DNA from: Sphingomonas oleivorans
GTDB taxonomy: Bacteria; Pseudomonadota; Alphaproteobacteria; Sphingomonadales; Sphingomonadaceae
Length of the DNA: 64,000 bases
Direction of reading: 5' to 3'
Assembly (NCBI RefSeq): GCF_003050615.1
Contig: NZ_NWBU01000010.1
Span: forward strand, 31,164 to 95,163
The position numbers and the translations under genes were made by a program. The notes below the pieces were generated by a model. It worked only from the letters and a program-made list of their open reading frames with translations, was not told where the DNA came from and did no database searches. The first letter of the stretch is position 1. The number at the start of each line of letters is the position of its first letter. Of this stretch, positions 57,602 through 64,000 are shown in pieces.

Positions 57602-59143
57602 ATGAAGCAGTTCCGCACGATCCTGATGCTGGGCAGCGCGCTCGCGCTCACCGCCTGCGGCGCCGACGACGTGGCTTCGCCGGGTGAAGGCGTGATCGTT
57701 ACGCCGACCCCGACGCCGACCCCCACGCCGACCCCCACGCCGACGCCGACCCCCACGCCGACCCCGACGGGTCCGGCGGCCGACTGCCCGGCCGGCTTCA
57801 CCAATGCGGGCGTGGTCGCCAATCGTCGCAACTGCCAGCTTCCCAACCGTATCAACGGCAATCTCGTGCTGCGCAACCTGCGCGGCGTGGTCTATTCGCT
57901 GTCCGGCCGCACTGATGTCGGCGTCGATGTGGGCGGCGACGGCGCGGCTGCCGGCGGCACCAAGGGCGTGCTGACGATCGAGCCCGGCACCGTGGTCTTC
58001 GCTTCCTCGGGCCTCGACTTCCTGGTCGTGAACCGCGGCTCGCAGATCTTCGCCGAAGGCACCCCGACCAAGCCGATCGTCTTTACCAGCCGCGCCAATA
58101 TGGAAGGCACCACGACCGACACGAGCCAGGGCCAGTGGGGCGGCATCGTGCTGCTCGGCCGCGCGCCGATCAGCGACTGCCTTGCCGGCGCGACGGGCGG
58201 CGCCGCCAATTGCCAGCAGCAGATCGAAGGCACGACCAACGCGCTCTATGGCGGCAATGTGGCCGCCGACAATAGCGGCATCATGCGCTATGTGCAGATC
58301 CGCTATTCGGGCTTCGAGATCGCGCCGGGCAACGAGCTTCAGGCGCTCACCACCGGCGGCGTGGGCTCGGGCACGACGATCGAATATATTCAGACGCACA
58401 ACAGCTCGGATGACGGCGTCGAATTTTTCGGTGGCCGCCAGAATGTGAAATATCTGGTCGTCACCGGCTCCGATGACGACAGCCTCGACACCGACCTCGG
58501 CTATAAGGGCAACATCCAGTTCGTGATCGCGGCGCAGCGCGGCGGCGCTTCGGGCGATGCGATGATCGAGGCGGACTCGAACGGCAACGAGGATGCGACG
58601 CCGCGCCAGAACGTCCGCCTCGCCAACTTCACCTTCATCCACCGCAGCACGGGCTCGGCGGCCATCAACGCCATGCTGCTGCGCGGCGGCACCGACTATA
58701 ATATGTATAACGGCGTCGTCACCACGACCCGCGCCTGCCTCGACATCGATGGTGCGGCGACTGTGCAGGCTGCCGACGCGACGAAGGACGAGGCCGGCCC
58801 GCCGGTGTTCCAGTCGGTCTTCATGACCTGCGGCACGCCCTATCAGGATGACGGCAACATCACCGTCGACCAGATCCGCACCATCTTCACGGGTGGCACG
58901 AACAACAATCCGGCGGGCACCTCGTCGCTGGCCAGCCTGTACGTCAACGGCGCGAACGAGGCCGCGGTGCCGGCGTTCGACGTCTCGACGATCAACTCCT
59001 TCTTCACCAGGACCAGCTATATCGGCGCGGTCCGGGATGCGAACGACACCTGGTATGCGGGCTGGACCTGCAACTCCAGCTACGCATCCTTCGGCGCGAC
59101 GAGCGCTGCGTGCGCGGCCGCTCCGGCCGACACCGGCAACTGA
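57602..59143 (+). CDS. Surface/periplasmic lipoprotein with Pro-Thr repeat and beta-rich domain
   Basis: A 513-residue protein. The signal peptide ends in a lipobox with Cys19 (ALALTAC). Residues 34-56 are an unbroken Thr-Pro alternation, a stiff spacer. The rest is beta-rich (INGNLVLRNLRGVVYSLSG; LTIEPGTVVFASSGLDFLVV; GGIVLLGRAPISDC; MRYVQIRYSGFEI; YNGVVTTTRACLDI), consistent with a right-handed beta-helix, with several cysteine pairs. I do not know a function. It precedes a TonB-dependent receptor gene by 73 bases, with a terminator-like hairpin between, so it may present ligand to the receptor. Confidence 0.8.
   Translation: MKQFRTILMLGSALALTACGADDVASPGEGVIVTPTPTPTPTPTPTPTPTPTPTPTGPAADCPAGFTNAGVVANRRNCQLPNRINGNLVLRNLRGVVYSLSGRTDVGVDVGGDGAAAGGTKGVLTIEPGTVVFASSGLDFLVVNRGSQIFAEGTPTKPIVFTSRANMEGTTTDTSQGQWGGIVLLGRAPISDCLAGATGGAANCQQQIEGTTNALYGGNVAADNSGIMRYVQIRYSGFEIAPGNELQALTTGGVGSGTTIEYIQTHNSSDDGVEFFGGRQNVKYLVVTGSDDDSLDTDLGYKGNIQFVIAAQRGGASGDAMIEADSNGNEDATPRQNVRLANFTFIHRSTGSAAINAMLLRGGTDYNMYNGVVTTTRACLDIDGAATVQAADATKDEAGPPVFQSVFMTCGTPYQDDGNITVDQIRTIFTGGTNNNPAGTSSLASLYVNGANEAAVPAFDVSTINSFFTRTSYIGAVRDANDTWYAGWTCNSSYASFGATSAACAAAPADTGN
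57701..57769 (+). repeat. Hexanucleotide repeat encoding (Thr-Pro)n
   Basis: About eleven 6-base units of the ACGCCG/ACCCCC kind encode residues 34-56 of the lipoprotein. Because units are two codons long, slippage would change linker length without breaking the frame. Confidence 0.85.
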
Positions 59144-59159
59144 TCCTGATCGAGGAATC

Positions 59160-59205
59160 GAGGGGGGTGGCGGCCTGCGGCCGCCGCCCCTCTTTGGTGT
59201 TTTTA
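59160..59205 (+). terminator. Terminator-like hairpin between lipoprotein and receptor genes
   Basis: GAGGGG...CGGC (59160-) pairs with GCCG...CCCCTC (to 59192) in a ~14-bp stem with one bulge, followed by TTTGGTGTTTTT. It lies 17 bases after the lipoprotein stop and 12 bases before the receptor start. It probably lets only part of the transcripts continue into the receptor gene. Confidence 0.7.
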
Positions 59206-59216
59206 CGGGGATATCC

Positions 59217-61931
59217 ATGACAAAGCCGTTCTCGCTCGGGGCCATGCTCCTGCTTTCCACCGCGCTGATCGCGCCTGCCGCGATCGCGCAGACCGCGCCG
59301 CCGGAAGGCGCGCCGCCTGCGACGGCAACGCCCGACAGCGCTCCGCCGGAGGAGCAGGTCGATATTTCCGCGCCCGGCGGCGGTGCCCAGGAAGGCGACA
59401 TCGTCGTCACCGGGCGCTACATTCCCGATGCCGTCCGCGCGACCCCCGAGGTGGTGTCCGTCCTGTCCAGCGCGGACATCGCGCGCACCGGCGAAGGCGA
59501 TATTGCGGGCGCGCTGCAGCGCGTGACCGGCCTCAGCGTGGTGGGCAACGGCTTCGTCTATGTGCGCGGTCTTGGCGATCGCTATTCGCTGGCGCTGCTC
59601 AACGGCTCGCCTTTGCCTTCGCCCGAGCCGCTGCGCCGCGTCGTGCCGCTCGACATCTTCCCGACCAGCGTGCTCGCCAGCGCGCTCGTCCAGAAAAGCT
59701 ATTCCGCCAACTATCCCGGTGAGTTCGGCGGCGGCGTGATCAACCTCACGACCAAGGCCATCCCGACCGAATCCTTCCTCGACATCGATCTCGGGGTGAG
59801 CGGCAACAGCGAGAGCAGCCTCAATCGCGGCTATACCTATGATGGCGGCGATCTCGATTTCCTGGGCTTCGATGACGGTATCCGCGACACGCCGAACGCG
59901 CTGAAGGCGCGGCCGGGCCGGAGCACCTTCATCAACGCCAATGGCGGCGGCATCTCGCGCAGCGAGGTGCAGGCGATCACCGCCAGCCTCACCAATGCCG
60001 AAACTTCGCTGCTCCAGCTCAACAATGATCTTCCGCTCAACTTCTCGGCCAATCTGAGCGGCGGCGTCTCGCTGCCGCTGCCCGATGGCCGGATCGGCAT
60101 CATCGCGGCCGCGGGGCTCGACAATAGCTGGCGCGTGCGCGACGCCGTGCAGCAGACCTCGAATGACCCCAATCTGGAGGGGATCCCGCAGCGCAGCTTC
60201 CGCGCGGTCGTGACCGACAATCGCGCGATCGTGAACGGCCTGCTGGGCGTGGGCGCCGAATTTGGCGATCACAAGATCCGCTGGACCAACCTCTATATCC
60301 GCGACACGCTGAAGCAGGCGCGTCTCTCCGCGGGCTATGACCGCTCCGTCCAGGATCAGAACCCGAACCTGCCGGACTCGATCATCAGTCAGAACAGCAA
60401 CTGGTTCGAGCGGCAGTTGATCGACACGCAGCTCGTCGGCGAGTTCAAGTTCGACGCGCTGAGCGTGGACCTGCGCGGCAGCTACGCCAATTCGCAGCGC
60501 GAATCCCCTTATGAGCGCAGCTTCAGCTATGTCTATGACCCGGCGGTCGGCGACTATGTGAACAATCTGCGCAGCGGCGGCCAGAATGCGCGCATCTCGT
60601 TCAGCGACCTGAACGAAGATGTCTATGGCGCGGGAATCGACCTTTCCTACCGTCTGCCGACTGCAATGCCCGTCACGCTTTCGGCCGGCTACGCCTATAA
60701 CAAGACCGAGCGCAGCTCGAGCCGGCGCGATTTCCAGTTCCAGCCGCAGGACCAGCTTCCCGATGCGGTGGCGCAGGAGCGGCCGGACTATCTGCTGTCC
60801 GATTACAATGTCTACACCTACAATATCCTGCTGACCGAGACGTCGGGCCAGACCGGCGCCGCAGCCTTCGACGCGCGGCTGCGCGTTCATGCGGGCTATG
60901 GCCAAATGGAGGCGGAGCTGGTGCCGTCGGTGCGCCTGACCGCGGGCGTGCGCTATGAGGACGGCGTCCAGACCGTGCTGCCGATCGACCTGTTCGGCAC
61001 GGGCGCGAACCCCGTTCCGCCGACGACGATCAAGAATGACTATTGGCTGCCGGCCGCTACGGTGACGTGGAATTTCGCGCCGGACATGCAGCTTCGCCTC
61101 GCCGGATCGAAGACGATCGCCCGTCCGCAGTTCCGCGAGCTCGCGCTGCAGCTCTATCAGGATCATGAGGCGGATCGCCAGTTCTTCGGCAACCCCTTCC
61201 TGCAGGACAGCAAGCTGACCAATGCCGAGGCGCGCTACGAATATTTCTTCGGGCGGGATCAGCGCCTCACGCTCGCCGGCTTCTACAAGAAGATCGACAA
61301 GCCGATCGAGGCGTTCGGCTTCCTGGCGGGCGGCGCCACGCTCCAGACCAGCTTCGCCAACGCGCCTTCGGCCGATCTTTACGGCGCCGAGGTCGAGGTC
61401 CAGAAATATATCCCGCTGGACGGGCTTTCGGGCTCCTTCTTCGAGACGCGCCGTCTCGTGCTGATCGGCAATTATACCTATAGCAAGTCCGAGCTGAAGG
61501 TCGGCGCGAACGACACCGTGACCGATCCGTTCGGCGCGGTGACGGCGGCCAACCTGTTCTTCAACGACGGCGATCCGCTGACCGGCCAGTCGGACCATCT
61601 GGTGAATGTTCAGATCGGCCTGGAGGATAAGGAGAAGCTGTCGCAGCAGACGCTGATGCTGACCTATGCCAGCGATCGCGTCACCAATCGCGGCCCGCGC
61701 CAGGGCGATGCGCAGCAGCCCGATATCGTCGAGCGGCCCGGCATCCGGCTCGACTTCGTCGCGCGGCAGGGGGTGACGATCCTCGGCAGCGAGCTGGAGT
61801 TCAAGGCGGAGGTGCGCAACATCACCGGCCAGCGCTATCGCGAGTTCCAGCAGGCCGGCGCGCGGCGGATCGATATCAACCGCTATGATATCGGCACCAG
61901 CGTCTCCTTCGGCCTGGGCATCAAGCTCTAA
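59217..61931 (+). CDS. TonB-dependent outer membrane receptor
   Basis: A 904-residue receptor. A signal peptide (ending AAIAQ) and a Pro/Ala-rich stretch precede the probable TonB box (GDIVVTGRY) and plug domain (VVSVLSSADIARTGEGDIAGALQRVTGLSVV; FVYVRGLGDRYSLALLNGSPLPSPEPLRRVVPLDIFP; EFGGGVINLTTKAIP). The 22-strand barrel ends TSVSFGLGIKL. The VRGLGDRYS plug variant belongs to a receptor subgroup of unknown substrate common in sphingomonads and caulobacters. Upstream Pho-like repeats hint at a phosphorus-linked ligand, but iron or other ligands are equally possible. Confidence 0.93.
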   Translation: MTKPFSLGAMLLLSTALIAPAAIAQTAPPEGAPPATATPDSAPPEEQVDISAPGGGAQEGDIVVTGRYIPDAVRATPEVVSVLSSADIARTGEGDIAGALQRVTGLSVVGNGFVYVRGLGDRYSLALLNGSPLPSPEPLRRVVPLDIFPTSVLASALVQKSYSANYPGEFGGGVINLTTKAIPTESFLDIDLGVSGNSESSLNRGYTYDGGDLDFLGFDDGIRDTPNALKARPGRSTFINANGGGISRSEVQAITASLTNAETSLLQLNNDLPLNFSANLSGGVSLPLPDGRIGIIAAAGLDNSWRVRDAVQQTSNDPNLEGIPQRSFRAVVTDNRAIVNGLLGVGAEFGDHKIRWTNLYIRDTLKQARLSAGYDRSVQDQNPNLPDSIISQNSNWFERQLIDTQLVGEFKFDALSVDLRGSYANSQRESPYERSFSYVYDPAVGDYVNNLRSGGQNARISFSDLNEDVYGAGIDLSYRLPTAMPVTLSAGYAYNKTERSSSRRDFQFQPQDQLPDAVAQERPDYLLSDYNVYTYNILLTETSGQTGAAAFDARLRVHAGYGQMEAELVPSVRLTAGVRYEDGVQTVLPIDLFGTGANPVPPTTIKNDYWLPAATVTWNFAPDMQLRLAGSKTIARPQFRELALQLYQDHEADRQFFGNPFLQDSKLTNAEARYEYFFGRDQRLTLAGFYKKIDKPIEAFGFLAGGATLQTSFANAPSADLYGAEVEVQKYIPLDGLSGSFFETRRLVLIGNYTYSKSELKVGANDTVTDPFGAVTAANLFFNDGDPLTGQSDHLVNVQIGLEDKEKLSQQTLMLTYASDRVTNRGPRQGDAQQPDIVERPGIRLDFVARQGVTILGSELEFKAEVRNITGQRYREFQQAGARRIDINRYDIGTSVSFGLGIKL

Positions 61932-61951
61932 GGTTCGAGATTAAAGATGGG

Positions 61952-61981
61952 CGGCGCGGCTCCTTCACGGGGGCCGCGCCG
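61952..61981. terminator. Stem-loop between convergent receptor and hydroxylase genes
   Basis: CGGCGCGGC and GCCGCGCCG form a 9-bp stem that can extend by up to three more pairs across a short loop. It lies 20 bases after the receptor stop and 3 bases before the hydroxylase stop, and could terminate both. Confidence 0.6.
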
Positions 61982-61984
61982 TCG

Positions 61985-62611
61985 TCATTTCGGCCGCGGG
62001 CGTTCGCGATACCATTTGGTGACGATATATTTGACGCCGCGGCGCACCTTCATTCCCTGATGCAAAGTCGCCGGATTGGGCCGCCCATCGGGGAGCAGAT
62101 TGTTCCAGCATAGGAGCTTGCCCGTTTCCGGCTGGACGATCTTGTCCGGCACCTTGAAGCGGGTGGCGCCGCCCGCATCGGGTTGGTTCAGATAGATCAT
62201 CACCGTCCAGGTGCGCTGCCCAGTCTCCGCGCAGAAACGCGCATAATCGAGGCCGGTCGGCTCGAAATAGTCGGTATGGAGCTTGAATTCCTGGCCGACC
62301 GCATAGCGCTGGCCCTGCATCGGCTCGCCATGCAGAGGATCGAGCCCGGCGAATGCGGCGATGCGCGCATCGATCGTGGCGATGAGCGGCGCGGCCGGAT
62401 CGAGATCGCAGGTCTCGCTGGTACGGAACAGCGCATCACCCTGATCGTCCGCGATCAGCGAAGGCCGCCGCCCCGCGTCGATCGCATCGATCAGCCCGGC
62501 ACATTCGTCGGGCGTCAGGAAATCGCGCCGGATGAACAGTTCGAGCTTGGAAGAGGGCAGGCGCTGTGCCCCCGCGAAGGCGGCCGATCGCTCCATCGCG
62601 GTGCCGTTCAT
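61985..62611 (-). CDS. Prolyl 4-hydroxylase-type 2-oxoglutarate/Fe(II) oxygenase
   Basis: A 208-residue oxygenase. The iron ligands are His112 and Asp114 (KLHTDYFEP) and His184 (TLHQGMKV). Lys194 (GVKYIVTKW) should bind 2-oxoglutarate. RTWTVMIYLNQPDAGGATRFKV is the typical P4Hc strand pair. No signal peptide is seen, so it acts in the cytoplasm. Family members hydroxylate prolines in proteins or small molecules. It converges on the TonB receptor gene, close to a lipoprotein with a Thr-Pro repeat, which is a conceivable substrate. Confidence 0.9.
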   Translation of the reverse strand: MNGTAMERSAAFAGAQRLPSSKLELFIRRDFLTPDECAGLIDAIDAGRRPSLIADDQGDALFRTSETCDLDPAAPLIATIDARIAAFAGLDPLHGEPMQGQRYAVGQEFKLHTDYFEPTGLDYARFCAETGQRTWTVMIYLNQPDAGGATRFKVPDKIVQPETGKLLCWNNLLPDGRPNPATLHQGMKVRRGVKYIVTKWYRERPRPK

Positions 62612-62811
62612 CGAATGCCCTCCCGGATGACAGGGGGGCGATGCATCGGCGCGAAGTCTTTCACAAGAAGCAATTTATCGCATGTCGTTCCGCGCCAGTC
62701 GCAAGGCATGACAGGTGCGGCCATGAGGCCGCACCCGGATCGAGACGGGTGGCGTAGGGCTATGCCGCTCACCCTGTAAAAATCAGGCCAGCTTATGGTG
62801 CCCTGCCTCCT

Positions 62812-64000
62812 TCATTGCCCACGCTCTGGCCGAGGACCGGCTGGGCCGCGAGCCGGCTGGGTGGCTGGGATATCGCCGTAGCCGCCCAGGCCGTTATTGC
62901 CATAGGTCCGGTCAATCGCAGTCTCCGTGAGGCCGATATTGATCTTCACGGTCGGCGCCTCCGATCCGCCGCGCCGCGGGCCGATCGCGTCGATGAAGGA
63001 GGTGACCAGGCCGCCCGGCATCACATAATGCGAATAGGACTGGAATGTCCGCGGATTCTGGTTCGGGTGCAGCGCAGCCGGAGTGCCGACCGGCTGGGTG
63101 AGGTCGGTCGGGTTGCCGAGCACCAGGCCGCTTCCATGGTTCATCGGCAGGAAGTCGCTGCGAATGCCGTTGCCGACGAAGCCCAGCACCCCGTCCGGCC
63201 CGTCGACGCCGGTCGCATAGGTATGACGATGGGTGATCGTGAACAGATAGTACTTGCCGTTGGCCAGATAGATTTGTGGCCGCTCGGTCTGATCGTTCAC
63301 GCAGTTCGCGGACAGGATCGGCGGGAGGAACTTCCATTCGGTGAGCTGACGGTTCGTCGCGATCGCGAGGCCGACATTCGCCTTATGCACTACCGCGCTT
63401 GAAGCATTCACCGCCTCCACAGACTCCGCGGACGGGTCGCCGGGGGCATAGCCGAGATCTTCGGCCGTACATGTGGGCGCCCCGCGCGGGCCGGCGGTAT
63501 TGCCCTCGAACACCATATAGGTCTCGTTCGGACGCGCCGGATCGACGAACACATAGGGATCGCGGAAATTGTAGAAAAAATTTTGCTGGCCAGTCTGATA
63601 CCAGACGCCGTCGGGCTCCAGAAGGGGCAGATGCTTGTCGAAGCCGGTGAACCACACCCGGTTGGCGTCCGCGTGGATATGGCCGTCCGCGCGTGCGATG
63701 ATCGCAACCGCTGGTGTAATATCCGGGCTGGTCGGGGTCTCTCTGTTGAACGCCAGCGCTGAGTAATAGACGCTGACATTATTGCCCCTGGTCAGCCGGG
63801 TCGAGCCGGACCATTCGGGATTTTGCCTGACCGGCACGTCGGGGCGGAAGATCCTGGCGCTCGCGCCGTCCGGGAACAGATGGCCGCCATAGATCCATCC
63901 GCCGTTGGCGGGCCGCTGCGACGCAGGAATGCCGGCCTTGCGGTAGAAGAAGCCGAGGCGGGCATTCAAGTGCCGCTCATCGAACGTATAGCCGGCGTGG
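62812..64000 (-). CDS. GH68-family fructosyltransferase (levansucrase-like), partial
   Basis: The gene runs off the right edge; about 396 C-terminal residues are visible. The frame continues upstream of ATG 63969 as HAGYTFDERHLNARLGFFYRK, so that ATG is not the start. GH68 features are GGWIYGGHLFP, the RDP motif in FYNFRDPYVFVDP (transition-state Asp), and the acid/base Glu in NDQTERPQIYL. MNHGSGLVLGNP and FQSYSHYVMPGGLVTSFID are also typical. Such enzymes make levan or fructo-oligosaccharides from sucrose outside the cell. The nucleophile-containing N-terminus is beyond the window. Confidence 0.9.
   Translation of the reverse strand, partial: HAGYTFDERHLNARLGFFYRKAGIPASQRPANGGWIYGGHLFPDGASARIFRPDVPVRQNPEWSGSTRLTRGNNVSVYYSALAFNRETPTSPDITPAVAIIARADGHIHADANRVWFTGFDKHLPLLEPDGVWYQTGQQNFFYNFRDPYVFVDPARPNETYMVFEGNTAGPRGAPTCTAEDLGYAPGDPSAESVEAVNASSAVVHKANVGLAIATNRQLTEWKFLPPILSANCVNDQTERPQIYLANGKYYLFTITHRHTYATGVDGPDGVLGFVGNGIRSDFLPMNHGSGLVLGNPTDLTQPVGTPAALHPNQNPRTFQSYSHYVMPGGLVTSFIDAIGPRRGGSEAPTVKINIGLTETAIDRTYGNNGLGGYGDIPATQPARGPAGPRPERGQ

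Noticed and set aside
57701..57769. Short-period repeat considered as a CRISPR or origin iteron
   Set aside because: It lies in frame inside a coding sequence and encodes Thr-Pro; no spacers. No CRISPR array was seen anywhere in the window.
57506..59410. 634-residue open frame on the minus strand opposite the lipoprotein gene
   Set aside because: It is rich in Arg/Ala/Gly/Asp with no motifs and mirrors the strongly coding plus strand; such antisense frames are common at this GC content.
59004..61598. 864-residue open frame opposite the TonB receptor gene
   Set aside because: Antisense of a clear receptor gene; no domain or start signal of its own.

Overview
The window looks like a chromosomal segment of a sphingomonad (Alphaproteobacteria, Sphingomonadales). 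The evidence is high GC content, the TolC/DUF2497/S9 peptidase/valS run, the block trpC-moaC-moeA-lexA-comEC-gltX-gltA, an alphaproteobacterial GTTC-N7-GTTC SOS box in front of lexA, and motifs resembling EcfG-type stress promoters. The taxon is inferred from gene content and order only.

Layout. 0-1.2 kb: a deletion scar joining the 3' parts of a LacI-type regulator and a Gfo/Idh/MocA dehydrogenase, then two small stress-like genes. 1.5-14.2 kb: housekeeping genes (isoaspartate methyltransferase-like protein, TolC, DUF2497/PopZ-like protein, S9 peptidase, ValS, DUF6766 protein, lipid kinase, a glutathione-dependent formaldehyde pair, HemB, gamma-carbonic anhydrase). 14.2-22 kb: a lipoprotein, tRNA-Arg(ACG) and a 2225-residue autotransporter. 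22-29.5 kb: the PrkA/YeaH/SpoVR operon, an HxlR/NmrA pair and several decayed gene remnants. 29.5-38.3 kb: a Tat-exported PLP enzyme, two response regulators, and a 1847-residue pseudokinase/ATPase/histidine kinase. 38.7-44.2 kb: a tightly coupled operon (YcaC-like hydrolase, XapX, amidohydrolase, DoxX, alginate-export-type porin, DUF1275 protein). 44.2-48.8 kb: TMEM175-type channel, ABC-2 exporter, and a monooxygenase/unknown/AraC group. 48.8-57.0 kb: gltA, gltX, comEC, lexA, moeA, moaC, trpC. 57.0-64.0 kb: a Pro-Thr-repeat lipoprotein, a TonB-dependent receptor, a prolyl-4-hydroxylase-like enzyme, and a GH68 fructosyltransferase cut by the right edge.

Three groups look most likely to be poorly described systems. 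(1) The pseudokinase histidine kinase with its two regulators, next to a perfect 18-bp palindrome. (2) The XapX/amidohydrolase/DoxX/porin operon, with three successive 4-bp stop/start overlaps. (3) The (TP)n lipoprotein/TonB receptor/prolyl hydroxylase locus, which has 11-bp periodic PhoB-like repeats upstream. All functional links between genes are inferred from sequence and position.
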